From positions 62,001-126,000 of the forward strand of contig JAEUMD010000018.1 in NCBI GenBank assembly GCA_016793635.1: a DNA stretch of 64,000 bases, given 5' to 3'. Numbering within the stretch: the first letter of the stretch is position 1; each line of letters starts with the position of its first letter. The notes beneath the pieces were generated by a model, which made no database searches, was not told the DNA's origin, and worked only from the letters and a program-made list of their open reading frames with translations. Shown here one piece after another: positions 45,913 to 55,745 of this stretch. Origin of the DNA: Hyphomicrobiaceae bacterium. GTDB lineage: Bacteria; Pseudomonadota; Alphaproteobacteria; Rhizobiales; Hyphomicrobiaceae. A program made the translations under genes and the position numbers.

Positions 45913-47154
45913 CTATGTGGACGACTTGGGACCACCACCCCGCCCACGGGAAAGCGTGGCAACAATACCACGAAGCGTCCGCACCTCCTGCGCCGTGGGC
46001 GCCATCCGCGTCAGCATCGTACGCACGTTTCGGACGACCGAAGGGCGCCGGTGCGGCGGATTGAAGAAGCCGCTTTCGTCCAAAGCGCCCTCGAGGTGCC
46101 CGAACAGCCCGAGCAATTCCTCCTTCGTCGCGGGGCGGTCGTCACCGAGGTTCAGCCCCTCCTCCACAGGACGTTCGTAGGTGGTCACCCGGCCGAGGCT
46201 CTGGCGCGGGTCCGTCCGCATCCATTCGTAGCCGAGGATCAGCACCGCCTGCGCCAGATTGAGAGAGGCGAAGCGTGAGTTCACCGGGATCATGATGAGG
46301 GCGTCGGCATTGGCGACCTCGTCGGTCTCGAGGCCGTTGCGCTCGCGTCCGAAAAGCAGCCCGACGCGCTCGCCCGCGCCGATCCGCCGCCGCATTTCCG
46401 CAATTGCCGCAGCGGGCGTCATCACCGGCTTTCTGAGATCGCGTTGTCGCGCCGTCGTCGCCGCCAGCCAATTGACATCGGCGATGCTGGTTTCGAGGTT
46501 CGCAACGGCGACCGCATCGTCGATGATGTAATTGGCGCCGGACGCGGCGATGCGCGCCTTCTCATTCGGCCAGCCGTCACGCGGGTTGACGAGGCGCAAC
46601 TCGTCCAGACCGAAATTGGCCATCGCCCGCGCCACCATGCCGATGTTGTCGGCCAGCTGCGGCTCCATGAGGATCACAGCCGGGCTCTCGCCGCTGCCAT
46701 GGAAGGGGCTGCCCTGAATGTGCGCCCGACGGATGCCGTGGCGAAGCTTGCGGATGACGCGACGCGCCCAAAACCAGTAATTCTCGCCCGACCAAGTCTT
46801 CTCGAGTGTCGCGAGGGCCGGCGTCGAAATGGTGTCGCGGCCCTCTCCCATGAGGCGCACAGCCCCGTCACCGACGACGATCTCCCTGTGGGCCCGGACG
46901 AAATCGTCGAGCGTCAGGAGGCCCTGGGCCTCCGTGCGGCGCTTGCATTTGGGGCATGTAGCGCCCGCGTCCTCGCAGGCGAGCTGAGCGCAGTAGGTCA
47001 GCACAGGTTCCAGCGTGTCGCGATTGAGACCGGGGATGGCGAGCGATGCCAGACCTTCGTCTATCATCTGGTTGTGGCAGGCGTGGACGATCTCAGCGAC
47101 CGGCCGGCCGGCGACCACCGGCTCGCCGGCAATCGTCTCGATTTCGATGCTCAT
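45913..47154 (-). CDS. TrmJ-type tRNA 2'-O-methyltransferase fused to a DUF433-like and Cys-knuckle N-terminus
   Basis: The C-terminal part (about residues 157-400) is a SPOUT RNA methyltransferase of the TrmJ type, which methylates the ribose of nucleotide 32 in t[34 protein letters not shown] and [16 protein letters not shown] are diagnostic. The first 60 residues resemble DUF433 ([31 protein letters not shown]), a fold known from antitoxin-like proteins. Cys55, Cys60, Cys67 and Cys70 (CPKC) may bind zinc. Residues about 75-155 are unassigned, with [20 protein letters not shown]. The TrmJ part has no plausible start of its own, so the whole 413-residue fusion is probably translated as one protein. 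Function of the extra domain is unknown. It is divergent from icd. Confidence 0.85.
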   Translation of the reverse strand: MSIEIETIAGEPVVAGRPVAEIVHACHNQMIDEGLASLAIPGLNRDTLEPVLTYCAQLACEDAGATCPKCKRRTEAQGLLTLDDFVRAHREIVVGDGAVRLMGEGRDTISTPALATLEKTWSGENYWFWARRVIRKLRHGIRRAHIQGSPFHGSGESPAVILMEPQLADNIGMVARAMANFGLDELRLVNPRDGWPNEKARIAASGANYIIDDAVAVANLETSIADVNWLAATTARQRDLRKPVMTPAAAIAEMRRRIGAGERVGLLFGRERNGLETDEVANADALIMIPVNSRFASLNLAQAVLILGYEWMRTDPRQSLGRVTTYERPVEEGLNLGDDRPATKEELLGLFGHLEGALDESGFFNPPHRRPSVVRNVRTMLTRMAPTAQEVRTLRGIVATLSRGRGGGPKSST

Positions 47155-47343
47155 GGGGCTCCCGCCATCGCCCTCGCGGAGGCATTCCTGCCGGCTTCCA
47201 TTGTCGTGGCAGGCCGCACGGTGGCGCCTCGACGGGTCATAATCCCTTCCGCTGACTTGTTGCGCTGCGGCAATGTGTCTATGGTTCGCGCCGCTTCACA
47301 ACCCCGCCGAGATGCACGCAGCAACAGTCCGAGGTCGAGACCC

Positions 47344-48561
47344 ATGAAGAAGATCAAGGTGGCAGGCACCGTCGTCGAGATGGACGGCGACGAGATGACC
47401 CGCATCATCTGGCAGCTCATTAAAGACAAGCTCATCCACCCCTATCTCGACGTCAACCTCGAGTACTACGACCTCGGCATCGAGTATCGCGACAAGACCA
47501 ACGATCAGGTGACGATCGACGCCGCCAACGCCACCAAGAAACATGGCGTGGCCGTGAAGTGCGCGACCATCACACCCGACGAGGCGCGCGTCAAAGAGTT
47601 CAACCTCAAGGAAATGTGGAAGAGCCCGAACGGCACGATCCGCAACATCCTCGGCGGCGTCATCTTCCGCGAGCCCATCATCTGCCGCAACGTGCCGCGC
47701 CTGGTGCCCGGCTGGACGCAGCCGATCGTGATCGGCCGTCATGCCTTCGGCGATCAGTATCGCGCCACCGATTTCAAGTTCCCGGGCAAGGGCAAGCTCT
47801 CCATCAAGTTCGTCGGCGAGGACGGCACCGTCATCGAGAAGGACGTGTTCTCCGCGCCGGGCTCCGGCGTCGCGATGGCCATGTACAATCTCGACGAGTC
47901 GATCCGCGATTTCGCGCGCGCCTCGCTCAACTACGGCCTGATGCGCGGCTGGCCCGTCTACCTCTCGACGAAGAACACGATCCTCAAGGCCTACGACGGC
48001 CGCTTCAAGGACATCTTCGAGGAGGTCTACCAGGCCGAGTTCAAGGCCGAGTTCGACAAGAAGAAGATCGTCTACGAGCACCGCCTGATCGATGACATGG
48101 TGGCCTCCGCCCTGAAGTGGTCGGGCGGCTACGTGTGGGCGTGCAAGAACTACGACGGCGACGTGCAGTCCGACACCGTCGCGCAGGGCTTCGGCTCGCT
48201 CGGCCTGATGACCTCGGTGCTGATGACGCCCGATGGCAAGACGGTCGAGGCCGAGGCGGCGCACGGCACGGTGACGCGCCACTATCGCGAGCACCAGAAG
48301 GGCAAGGATACGTCGACCAACTCGATCGCCTCGATCTTCGCCTGGACCCGCGGCCTCTCGCATCGCGCCAAGCTCGACGACAACGCCGAGCTCGACCTGT
48401 TCGCCAAGACGCTCGAGCGCGTCTGCGTCGAGACGGTCGAGGCGGGCTTCATGACCAAGGATCTCTCGCTGCTCGTCGGCCCGGACCAGAAGTGGCTGAC
48501 GACGACGGGCTTCCTCGACAAGGTCGACGACAACCTGAAGAAGGCGATGGGCGCGGCCTGA
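47344..48561 (+). CDS. icd: NADP-dependent isocitrate dehydrogenase
   Basis: The 405-residue product is the eukaryote-like, homodimeric NADP-dependent isocitrate dehydrogenase found in many Alphaproteobacteria, which makes 2-oxoglutarate in the citric acid cycle. The N-terminus [20 protein letters not shown], the substrate segment [14 protein letters not shown] and KDIF, the metal/acid loop [15 protein letters not shown] and the coenzyme segment [18 protein letters not shown] are conserved. ATG 47344 follows GAGGTCGAGACCC. A terminator-like hairpin follows at 48591. Confidence 0.97.
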   Translation: MKKIKVAGTVVEMDGDEMTRIIWQLIKDKLIHPYLDVNLEYYDLGIEYRDKTNDQVTIDAANATKKHGVAVKCATITPDEARVKEFNLKEMWKSPNGTIRNILGGVIFREPIICRNVPRLVPGWTQPIVIGRHAFGDQYRATDFKFPGKGKLSIKFVGEDGTVIEKDVFSAPGSGVAMAMYNLDESIRDFARASLNYGLMRGWPVYLSTKNTILKAYDGRFKDIFEEVYQAEFKAEFDKKKIVYEHRLIDDMVASALKWSGGYVWACKNYDGDVQSDTVAQGFGSLGLMTSVLMTPDGKTVEAEAAHGTVTRHYREHQKGKDTSTNSIASIFAWTRGLSHRAKLDDNAELDLFAKTLERVCVETVEAGFMTKDLSLLVGPDQKWLTTTGFLDKVDDNLKKAMGAA

Positions 48562-48590
48562 GCCGTTCCGCAGCGCTCACTACATTGTAA

Positions 48591-48614
48591 CGGGCCGGGA
48601 TCGTTCCCGGCCCG
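48591..48614 (+). terminator. Terminator of icd
   Basis: A 10-bp stem (CGGGCCGGGA/TCCCGGCCCG) with a 4-nt loop lies 29 bp after the icd stop. Only a weak T-run follows (ATTGCGTT). Confidence 0.6.
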
Positions 48615-48732
48615 ATTGCGTTCTCGCTTGCGCAATAATCAAAAAGCGTCTGCGGACCGTGTGGGCGATAGTAGCCGGCACACACTGAGCTGACCGGGAA
48701 CGCAACTCCGCCCCACGCAGCCATACATGGCG

Positions 48733-48759
48733 ACGGCCGGACAATCACTGCCCGGCCGT
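48733..48759 (-). terminator. Probable terminator of thrS
   Basis: An 8-bp stem (ACGGCCGG/CCGGCCGT) with an 11-nt loop lies 60 bp after the thrS stop, reading the minus strand. No T-run follows, so the call is weak. Confidence 0.4.
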
Positions 48760-48818
48760 CTGGCATTACTCACCGGCATCGCGCCAGGGGAAGCGCCCGA
48801 GCGCACCACGTCGCTCGG

Positions 48819-50786
48819 TTACACCCGCCCTGCAACATCCGGCGGCACGGCCTCGTCGCGTAGCATGGCGATTGCTTCGTCAAGGCCCATCACCTGGCTC
48901 TTGTCGGAGCCGAGACGGCGGATCGAGACCTTGCGCTCCTCCGCCTCGCGCTTGCCGACAACCAGCAGCACCGGTACCTTCTCGAGCGAGTGCTCGCGGA
49001 CCTTCAGGTTGATCTTCTCGTTCCTGAGATCGATGTCGGTCCGCAGTCCCGCCGCCTTCAGCGCCGCCTGCACCTCACCCGCATAGCCGTCCGCGTCCGA
49101 GACGATGGTGGCGACCACCGCCTGCACAGGCGAAAGCCAGAGCGGGAAGTGACCTGCGAAGTTCTCGATCAGGATGCCGGTAAAGCGCTCCAGGCTGCCG
49201 AACATGGCGCGATGGATCATCACCGGCGTGCGTTTCTGAGACTGCTCGTCGATGTAGAACGCACCGAGGCGACCCGCGAGGTTGAAGTCCACCTGCGTCG
49301 TACCGCACTGCCAATCGCGGCCGATGGCATCCTTCAGCACGTATTCGAGCTTCGGACCGTAGAACGCGCCCTCGCCCGGGTTGATCGCGGTCTTGACGCG
49401 ACCGTTCGAGCGCTTCGTCACCTCGTCGAGGACGTCACTCAACGCCTTCTCGGCCTTGTCCCACAGCTCGTCCGAGCCGACGCGCTTCTCGGGCCGTGTC
49501 GACAGCTTGATGAAGACATCCTCGAAGCCGAAGTGACCGTAGATCGACAGCATCAGATCGTTGATCGCGAGACACTCGCGCATGATCTGATCCTCGGTGA
49601 CGAAGATATGCGCGTCGTCCTGAGTGAAGTGGCGCACGCGCAGCATGCCGTGCAGCGCGCCGGAAGGCTCGTAACGGTGGACCTTGCCGAACTCGGAAAT
49701 CTTCAGCGGCAGGTCGCGATAGCTCTTGAGCCCGTGCTTGAAGATCTGCACGTGGCCCGGGCAGTTCATCGGCTTGCAGCAGAACACGCGCTCGTCGGGG
49801 AGCGTCGTCGTGAACATGTTCTCGCCGTAGTTCTCCCAGTGGCCGGAGAGCTCCCAGAAGTGCTTCTCCATCATGTCGGGAGAGTTCACCTCCATGTAAC
49901 CGGCGGCCTGCTGGCGGCGGCGCATGTAGGCGATGAGCGTCTGGAACAGCGTCCACCCCTTCGCGTGCCAGAAGATCGAGCCCGGCGCCTCCTCCTGGAA
50001 ATGGAACAGATCCATCTCTCGGCCGAGCTTGCGGTGATCGCGCTTCTCCGCCTCCTCGATCTGCTTCACGTACGCGTCGAGCTCGTCCTGCGATGCGAAC
50101 GCGGTGCCGTAGATGCGCTGAAGCTGCGGGTTGTTGCTGTCACCGCGCCAGTAGGCGCCGGCGAACTTGGTCAGCTTGAAAGCTTTGCCGATAGCGCCGG
50201 TCGAGGTCATGTGCGGGCCCCGGCAGAGATCGAGCCAGGCGCCCTGCTTATAGATCTTGATGTCCTGGTCCGCGGGGATCGCGTCGACCAGCTCCACCTT
50301 GAACAGCTCGCCCTTGTCCTTGAAGTACCGCTTCGCCTCCTCGCGGCTCCACACTTCCTTGGTGAAGGGCGCGTTCCGGGCGATGATCTCGCCCATCTTC
50401 TTCTCAATGCGCGGCAGGTCTTCCGGCGTGAAGGGCTCGGCCTTGGCGAAGTCGTAGTAGAAGCCGTTCTCGATCACCGGACCGATCGTCACCTGCGTGC
50501 CGGGCCACAGCTGTTGCACGGCCTCGGCCATCACGTGGGCGGCATCGTGCCGGATCAGCTCGAGCGCTGGCGCATCGGTTCGCGCGACGAAGTTGATCGC
50601 GGCATCGCGGGAGATGGGATCGGCGAGATCGGCGAGGGCGCCGTCGAGCTGCATGGCGACGGTGCGCTTTGCGAGCGACGGTGAGATGGACTTCGCCACC
50701 TCGAGGCCGCTGGTGCCGCGCGCGACCTTGCGCTGCGCGCCATCGGGAAACGTGAGTGTGACTTCGCTGGCAGATGCGTCGGCCAT
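48819..50786 (-). CDS. thrS: Threonyl-tRNA synthetase
   Basis: The 655-residue product has the full bacterial ThrRS plan: an N-terminal TGS domain ([16 protein letters not shown]), the editing domain with [14 protein letters not shown] motif, the class II catalytic core (motif 2 [20 protein letters not shown]; zinc-binding NCPGHVQIF), motif 3 region and an anticodon-binding domain ([13 protein letters not shown]). The start at 50786 follows AAAGGAGC. It is a single-copy housekeeping gene with no operon partner in view. Confidence 0.98.
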   Translation of the reverse strand: MADASASEVTLTFPDGAQRKVARGTSGLEVAKSISPSLAKRTVAMQLDGALADLADPISRDAAINFVARTDAPALELIRHDAAHVMAEAVQQLWPGTQVTIGPVIENGFYYDFAKAEPFTPEDLPRIEKKMGEIIARNAPFTKEVWSREEAKRYFKDKGELFKVELVDAIPADQDIKIYKQGAWLDLCRGPHMTSTGAIGKAFKLTKFAGAYWRGDSNNPQLQRIYGTAFASQDELDAYVKQIEEAEKRDHRKLGREMDLFHFQEEAPGSIFWHAKGWTLFQTLIAYMRRRQQAAGYMEVNSPDMMEKHFWELSGHWENYGENMFTTTLPDERVFCCKPMNCPGHVQIFKHGLKSYRDLPLKISEFGKVHRYEPSGALHGMLRVRHFTQDDAHIFVTEDQIMRECLAINDLMLSIYGHFGFEDVFIKLSTRPEKRVGSDELWDKAEKALSDVLDEVTKRSNGRVKTAINPGEGAFYGPKLEYVLKDAIGRDWQCGTTQVDFNLAGRLGAFYIDEQSQKRTPVMIHRAMFGSLERFTGILIENFAGHFPLWLSPVQAVVATIVSDADGYAGEVQAALKAAGLRTDIDLRNEKINLKVREHSLEKVPVLLVVGKREAEERKVSIRRLGSDKSQVMGLDEAIAMLRDEAVPPDVAGRV

Positions 50787-50993
50787 CGTGCGTGCTCCTT
50801 TCGCTCACTCGCCGCCAACCAGGTGCGGCGTAAGACGTGATGTCGGCGCCGTTCATGGCCCCGACCGAGCACCGATGTCAAGATTGGTGGCGTGGCAGCC
50901 CGAGATGCGCCGCCGCCACCAATTCGCCCGCCGCAGAATGCATGCGAAGGGCCTTGCCGCGTCTCGGCACGACGAAGCCGCTGCGGCCCCGCC

Positions 50994-51491
50994 TCAGACT
51001 TTGCCGAACAGAACCTGGAGCGCCTTGGCCTCGAGACCGCGATCGCCGCGCGTTGCGCTCGATATGCTCGCGTCGGCGCCACCGAGCGCGATACCGGCCC
51101 TCCTCAATTCTTCGAGCACCGTCTCGACGGGCTTACCGGTCAACGGCGCGACGGATTTGACCGGAGCGTTCGCGACCGCTTTCATCGCCAGCACGGGCGG
51201 CGGAAGCCCTCCCCCGTCCCGCCCAACAGGCCAGAACGAGCCCGCAAGCACGACGAGGCTCAGAGCAATGATCGCGGCACCTGCGTTACCCGCCGAGAAG
51301 TAGCGCTTGAACGGCGCCCAGTTGACGACGACGTGCAGCGCCGCGCCAGCGACCATGGCCCAGCCGGCCCACTCGTGCACGACCTTGTTCAAACCGCTGT
51401 CGGCGTGGAAGAACATCAGCACGCCGGTGACGCTCATGATGGCGAAGCTGCCGATCGTGAGGGGCGTTGCGATATTTCGCGAAATGCTCAT
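50994..51491 (-). CDS. DUF4405 family membrane protein
   Basis: The 165-residue product (ATG 51491, preceded by GAGGGACCC) has three transmembrane helices, with FFHADSGLNKVVHEWAGWAM and GAALHVVVNWAPFKRYF in the first two. The regularly placed histidines (His in HADSG, HEWAG, LHVVVNW) fit the DUF4405 family, which resembles cytochrome b561-like heme membrane proteins. The C-terminal region is a soluble helix with KPVETVLEELRRAGI. Function is unknown; a redox role is inferred. Confidence 0.75.
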   Translation of the reverse strand: MSISRNIATPLTIGSFAIMSVTGVLMFFHADSGLNKVVHEWAGWAMVAGAALHVVVNWAPFKRYFSAGNAGAAIIALSLVVLAGSFWPVGRDGGGLPPPVLAMKAVANAPVKSVAPLTGKPVETVLEELRRAGIALGGADASISSATRGDRGLEAKALQVLFGKV

Positions 51492-51730
51492 GGGTCCCTC
51501 GGCTGTTGTTTGCGTGCGAGCTCCCGGCTTGCGAGGCTCGCAGGCATGACGTGTCTGGAACGGGAGGAACCCCATGGTCCGTCGGCGCATGCTCCGCGTG
51601 TGGCCTTCGGCCGCAAGCTGTCGTTGATCATTGCGCCAGACCGGGTCGGCTGTTCGGACGCCGCTAACCTCGCCTCGTCGCTCTCCGTTAAGCAAAAGCG
51701 AATAGGGTCCAACTCGGACGACGAGCGACA

Positions 51731-52300
51731 ATGGCCACGGTGCGGAAGCACGGCCACCAGGGGGCGATTTCGATGCAGGTTCCGAAGCTACTGCTCCGCA
51801 AAGGCATCATCACCAGCCAGGGACAGCGCCGCCCCGCCATTCAAATCCTGGCCTCCGTCGATCCCGCCGTGAAAACCAGGCTCGAGGAGAGCTTCCTCAC
51901 CGAGAACCTGTTCAAGCGCTCCGTCTATGCGCAGGGCCTGCCGGAGGGAACGCCAGCGCCGACGCCGACGCTCGCCCCGCACATCTCGGCGCTCTTCAGG
52001 AACGACGCCTGCCCCGAGATCACTGTGAAAACCATTCTCAACGGCCAGCTTTTCCAAGCGCAATCGCTGTGGGAGGTGAAGGCGTTCGAATATGCCGCTT
52101 GCCGCGCCTTCGACGCGCTGGTCGACCTGATGGCGACCGTCGTCGAGCTCAACCGCGAGGTGAGCTACGAGCCAGAGGCCGCCCGGCAGCTCGTGGACGC
52201 GGTTGCATTTGCGGCCGATTGTGCCGCGGAGGCAGCCGCCGCCCGTGCCGCGGCCGACGCTGCGACCGCGGCAGCGCCACCGGTCGCCAACGCGGCTTGA
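51731..52300 (+). CDS. Hypothetical protein with Ala-rich C-terminus
   Basis: The 189-residue product has no signal peptide. After a short basic start, a central region (about residues 15-140) looks folded, and the last 50 residues are almost all Ala with acidic and Arg residues, predicting a long helix. No family is recognised. The ATG at 51731 has no clear ribosome binding site; an ATG at 51773 (MQVPKLLLRKGI) follows GGGGGCG and is a good alternative start. It is divergent from the DUF4405 gene. Confidence 0.6.
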   Translation: MATVRKHGHQGAISMQVPKLLLRKGIITSQGQRRPAIQILASVDPAVKTRLEESFLTENLFKRSVYAQGLPEGTPAPTPTLAPHISALFRNDACPEITVKTILNGQLFQAQSLWEVKAFEYAACRAFDALVDLMATVVELNREVSYEPEAARQLVDAVAFAADCAAEAAAARAAADAATAAAPPVANAA

Positions 52301-52396
52301 GCAAGCCCTCGTCGACGAGCGCCCCAATCATCCGCCGAGTCGAGGCCGCGGTCTGACGTGACGTCGCGCGGGCACCGCACGCATGCCTGCATCCGC

Positions 52397-52744
52397 CTAT
52401 TCCTGCAAGCCGCCACCGCCGCTCTCGCCCTCCGCCGGGGGCGCGTCGCGCCACACTTGGCCGATGTGCCGGCCGGTCCAGCGCCCATAGCGCCACGGCG
52501 CGAGCGGGTGATGCTCGCAGTGGATGTCCGGCGGCGGGTCGTAGCCGGCGGAACCCCATGGATTGCAGCGCAGCACCCGCGACAGCGTCAGCCAAAAGCC
52601 ACGCCACGGCCCGTTCGTGTCGATCGCCTCCAGGCCGTATTCCGAGCACGTCGGCAGGTGGCGGCATTCGAGCCCCATCCACGGCTTGATGGTCCACCGG
52701 TAGAGATGGATCGGAGCCTTGAGCAGCTCCGCCGCGAGTTTCAT
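52397..52744 (-). CDS. yidD: Membrane protein insertion efficiency factor YidD
   Basis: YidD is a small peripheral membrane protein that helps YidC insert membrane proteins. The 115-residue product shows the conserved pattern YRWTIKPWMGLECRHLPTCSEYGLEAI and RVLRCNPWGSAGYDPPPD, with the three family cysteines. It has a longer C-terminal tail (about 30 residues, acidic and Gly-rich) than E. coli YidD. Its start codon overlaps the stop of the upstream cupin gene by 4 nt (ATGA). Confidence 0.95.
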   Translation of the reverse strand: MKLAAELLKAPIHLYRWTIKPWMGLECRHLPTCSEYGLEAIDTNGPWRGFWLTLSRVLRCNPWGSAGYDPPPDIHCEHHPLAPWRYGRWTGRHIGQVWRDAPPAEGESGGGGLQE

Positions 52745-53205
52745 TCCCAGGGCGTCCCGTCCTTGTGCAGGAACTGCCAGCGGCCGTCCCGCTTCTCCGC
52801 TCTGAGATCCTCGTCGGGATATTCGACCCGGTCTTCCTTCGACCGCGTGCCGATCTCGAGGTACGTGGCGGGCCGGTCGCTACGATTGATCAGGCAGTGC
52901 CCATTGCGGTCGCCCTTCGGAAACGACGCCGCCTGCGAGACTCGCAATATCCGCTCTCCGTCCTTGGTGACGAGCGTCACCTCACCCTCGAGCACGTAGA
53001 CGAACTCGTCCTCGTTCTCGTGCCAATGCCTGAGCGCCGAGCGCCCACCGGGCTCGAGTGTCGTCAGGTTGACGCCGAACTGCGTGAGCCCCAGACGCTC
53101 CGTCAGCGCCCGCTTGATGCGCCCCGAAACAGCACTCTTGAACGGCTCCGGATAAGTGCTGCCCTCTCGCGGCGGCACGCGCATCGGATCGTCGATCACC
53201 GGCAT
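52741..53205 (-). CDS. Cupin domain protein
   Basis: The 154-residue product is a single-domain cupin with motif 1 RHWHENEDEFVYVLEGEVTL (metal-binding His and Glu) and motif 2 GDRNGHCLINRSD. It belongs to the small cupins with a C-terminal extra strand (DLRAEKRDGRWQFLHKDG). Substrate is unknown. The ATG at 53205 follows GGGGAG. Its end overlaps yidD by 4 nt, and the scaffold gene lies 37 bp upstream, so scaffold, cupin and yidD form one operon. Confidence 0.88.
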   Translation of the reverse strand: MPVIDDPMRVPPREGSTYPEPFKSAVSGRIKRALTERLGLTQFGVNLTTLEPGGRSALRHWHENEDEFVYVLEGEVTLVTKDGERILRVSQAASFPKGDRNGHCLINRSDRPATYLEIGTRSKEDRVEYPDEDLRAEKRDGRWQFLHKDGTPWE

Positions 53206-53242
53206 CGCAAACTCCCCCAGCCCCAATATCCCCCCGTGCCCG

Positions 53243-53683
53243 TCAGGGCTTGCGGGCCTTGATCTCGTCCAGCGCCCTCTCCACGGCCTCGAACACCAGC
53301 AGTGTCGAGGTATGCCGGGCCTTGTAATCTCGCACCGGCTCCAGAACCGCAAGGTCGGCCCAGCGACCTCCAGGCGGCGGCCCGCTCTCCTTGAGCATCC
53401 GCCGCATTGTTCCGGCCAAGGCCCGGAACTCCGTCTCCGTCGTCCCGACGATTTCGCGGCCGACGACCGATGCCGCCGATTGCCCGAGCAGGCATGCTTT
53501 CACCGACTGGCCGAAGTCCGCCACCGTATCGCCGCGCATGACGAGATCGACAGTGATCGTGGAGCCGCACAGCTTGGAATGTGTCGTCGCCGTCGCATCG
53601 GGCGCGGCAAGCCGCTCCGTGCGCGGAATGGCCGCCGCCAGCTCCAGGATGCGATTCGAATAGATATCGGAGAGTTGCGTCAT
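53243..53683 (-). CDS. Degenerate IscU/SufU-like iron-sulfur scaffold protein
   Basis: The 146-residue product resembles the NifU N-terminal/IscU/SufU scaffold fold. Cys39 ([11 protein letters not shown]) and Cys64 ([14 protein letters not shown]) match the first two cluster ligands. The third ligand region (VKIHCSILA in E. coli IscU) reads [11 protein letters not shown], with Thr in place of Cys, and the Asp after the first CG is Ser. It may therefore not build a cluster alone. It is transcribed towards a cupin and yidD, and divergent from hisI. Assignment to the fold is fairly sure; function is not. Confidence 0.8.
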   Translation of the reverse strand: MTQLSDIYSNRILELAAAIPRTERLAAPDATATTHSKLCGSTITVDLVMRGDTVADFGQSVKACLLGQSAASVVGREIVGTTETEFRALAGTMRRMLKESGPPPGGRWADLAVLEPVRDYKARHTSTLLVFEAVERALDEIKARKP

Positions 53684-53798
53684 GCCTGCCGCCGGCGCCC
53701 GCGTGATTGGTTTCTTCTGTCACTCGCTATATAGGGCAGATCGCCCCCGCAACGATACGCTCCGCGCCACCCGATCCATTTTAGCGAAAGTCACGCCC

Positions 53799-54269
53799 AT
53801 GTCCGAAGCTCAAAGGCCTGCAGCCACGCCGAGGTTCGCGACGATCGGCGACAAGGACGTGCTCGAGACCGGCGACGTGTTCGCGCCCCGCTTCGACGCC
53901 GACGGCCTCATCCCCGCTATCGTGACGGACCGGGGCACGGGCGACGTGCTCATGTTCGCCTGGATGAACGCCGAGGCGCTCCACCTCACTCTTTCAACCG
54001 GCGTCGCGCATTTCTGGAGCCGCTCGCGCGGGAAGCTCTGGAAGAAGGGCGAGGAAAGCGGCAACGTTCTCGCCGTCGCCGACATGCTGACCGACTGCGA
54101 CCAGGACGTCTTGATCGTGAAGGTCGAGATCGGGGGGGCGGGGCGCGCCTGCCACACGGGCGAGAAGAGTTGCTTCTACCGTCGCATCGTCGCGACACCG
54201 GGAGAAGCCGGCGCGGCGCGCCTGGAGCCCATCGCCGATAGCGATCTCGCCAAGCGCCGGATCACCTGA
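53799..54269 (+). CDS. hisI: Phosphoribosyl-AMP cyclohydrolase HisI
   Basis: HisI opens the purine ring of phosphoribosyl-AMP in the third step of histidine synthesis. The 156-residue product is the stand-alone form without HisE. The pattern [37 protein letters not shown], the zinc ligands in DMLTDCDQD and ACHTGEKSC are conserved. ATG 53799 is placed so that the folded domain begins at about residue 28 after a flexible start. It is divergent from the Fe-S scaffold gene. hisE and other his genes are not nearby. Confidence 0.96.
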   Translation: MSEAQRPAATPRFATIGDKDVLETGDVFAPRFDADGLIPAIVTDRGTGDVLMFAWMNAEALHLTLSTGVAHFWSRSRGKLWKKGEESGNVLAVADMLTDCDQDVLIVKVEIGGAGRACHTGEKSCFYRRIVATPGEAGAARLEPIADSDLAKRRIT

Positions 54270-54586
54270 ACGGCAAGGTGCCCTAAGCAATTCCGTATTC
54301 AGCGTCACTTTATTGCGATGCCCCGCGACCATGCTGCGGTGCACATGCCGGGCACCCTCATACCGCGGTGCGGAAACGAATTTCCGCCCCCGTCCGTATT
54401 GAGGTAGTGCCACTTTAATTTCCGAGAGCTAGCCTCAATTAATACTAACGACGTTGAGTCGTTCTGTCGCGGCACATCGCTTGCACATCTCGTTTGCTCA
54501 GGTGTCGCTGGCGCACTTCGGAAACGACACAGAGGCAGATAGAGGCAGCGCAAAGGGACGGCGCACACGAACGAACAGGCTTAGCC
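54270..54586. other. 317-bp AT-richer gap with short hairpins
   Basis: No gene is supported. Three small inverted repeats are visible: GCGGAAA/TTTCCGC (54370-54387, 4-nt loop), ATTGAGG/CCTCAAT across about 26 nt, and AACGAC/GTCGTT near 54450. The patatin gene promoter must lie here. Confidence 0.4.
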
Positions 54587-55555
54587 ATGGCAGCGAACGG
54601 CACAGCGAGAGGCAAGATCGGATTGGCGCTTGGCGGAGGCGCGGCGCGAGGCTGGGCTCACATCGGTGTCATCAAGGCGCTCCATGCGGCCGGTATCGTC
54701 CCGGACATCATCGCTGGAACATCCATCGGCGCAGTCGTCGGCGGCTGCTACGCGGCCGGGCACCTCGATCACCTCGAGCGGTTCGCGCGCGAACTTACAG
54801 TGCGCCGTGTGTTCGGCTATCTCGACTTCAATTTCGCCGGCACGGGTCTCATTTCGGGGCAGAAGCTCTGCCAGCGGCTGCAGCACGACCTCGGCGACCG
54901 TACGATCGACAGCCTGCCGCGTAAGTTCACCGCCGTTGCGACCGAGATCGGCTCCGGCCACGAGGTCTGGCTGTCACGCGGCGGCCTGGTGACTGCCATG
55001 CGCGCGTCCTATGCCCTCCCTGGCATCTTCCGCCCCGTGAAGATCGACGGCCGCTGGCTGTTCGATGGCGCGCTCGTCAACCCCATCCCAGTAACCGTCT
55101 GCCGGGCGCTCGGCGCACGCTACGTCATCGCCGTCAACCTCAACAACGACAGCTATGCGCGTGGAACCGTGATGCCGCACCTCGAAGCTTTCCCCCACCC
55201 GGAGGAGGAAGTGATGGAGGAGGAAGCCCCGCGCGGGCGCGGGAGTGCCGCCATGCGCCGGCTGCTCCAGCGCCAGTTCTTCGGCCGCGGCGACGACAGC
55301 CCGGGAATCTCGACGGTGATGGTGGACGCCTTCAACATCGTCCAAGACCGCATCTCGCGCTCGCGGCTCGCCGGCGATCCGCCTGACGCAATGATCTCGC
55401 CGCGCACCGACGGCATCGGCCTGTTCGATTTCCACCGCGCCGACGAGCTGATCCGTTCGGGCGAAGCGGCGGCCAAGCGGGAAATCGACGATTTGCTGCA
55501 TGAGATCGAGTCGCGGCGCACGCACCGCCAACTCGCGCCGCAGCCATCGATGTAA
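54587..55555 (+). CDS. Patatin-like phospholipase family protein
   Basis: The 322-residue product is a bacterial patatin with the Ser-Asp dyad: oxyanion loop GGGAARG (residues 16-22), nucleophile elbow GTSIG (Ser46) and DGA/G motif LFDGALVN (Asp160). The family hydrolyses acyl esters of phospholipids or other lipids. The C-terminal 130 residues contain an acidic stretch (PHPEEEVMEEEAPRG) and no membrane segment. The start at 54587 (MAANGTARGKIG) fits the family's short N-terminus. Confidence 0.92.
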   Translation: MAANGTARGKIGLALGGGAARGWAHIGVIKALHAAGIVPDIIAGTSIGAVVGGCYAAGHLDHLERFARELTVRRVFGYLDFNFAGTGLISGQKLCQRLQHDLGDRTIDSLPRKFTAVATEIGSGHEVWLSRGGLVTAMRASYALPGIFRPVKIDGRWLFDGALVNPIPVTVCRALGARYVIAVNLNNDSYARGTVMPHLEAFPHPEEEVMEEEAPRGRGSAAMRRLLQRQFFGRGDDSPGISTVMVDAFNIVQDRISRSRLAGDPPDAMISPRTDGIGLFDFHRADELIRSGEAAAKREIDDLLHEIESRRTHRQLAPQPSM

Positions 55556-55679
55556 CGACGGCATCGGCCGGCTGCGTTTCGCGCTTGCAATCCGCCAGGC
55601 ACCAATTATTCGCGTGCCCGAGCGATGCAGTCGTTCATGGCACGCACTGCGAACACGCTTGATCGGGGCGCACACGCCT

Positions 55680-55712
55680 GATCAGGGGAAGCCGCTTGAG
55701 GTTCCCCTGATC
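55680..55712. repeat. Inverted repeat between convergent genes, terminator-like
   Basis: GATCAGGGGAA (55680-55690) and TTCCCCTGATC (55702-55712) form a perfect 11-bp stem around an 11-nt loop, between the patatin gene (plus) and the CBS gene (minus). No T-run is present, and the sequence GATCAGGGG is echoed nearby (TGATCGGGG at 55659), so it may be a repeat element rather than a terminator. Confidence 0.5.
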
Positions 55713-55745
55713 GATCTCGTGATCGAACAATGATCGCAACCGGCC

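Noticed and set aside
46444..47343. Long frame upstream of icd in the same frame
   Set aside because: It is antisense to the TrmJ fusion gene and has no family resemblance; isocitrate dehydrogenase clearly begins at 47344.
47296..48363. 355-codon open frame antisense to icd
   Set aside because: Composition is a mirror of the icd codons; no family or start signal.
48990..50684. 564-codon open frame antisense to thrS
   Set aside because: It is a GC-driven shadow of the ThrRS gene, with Arg, His and Leu bias and no ribosome binding site.
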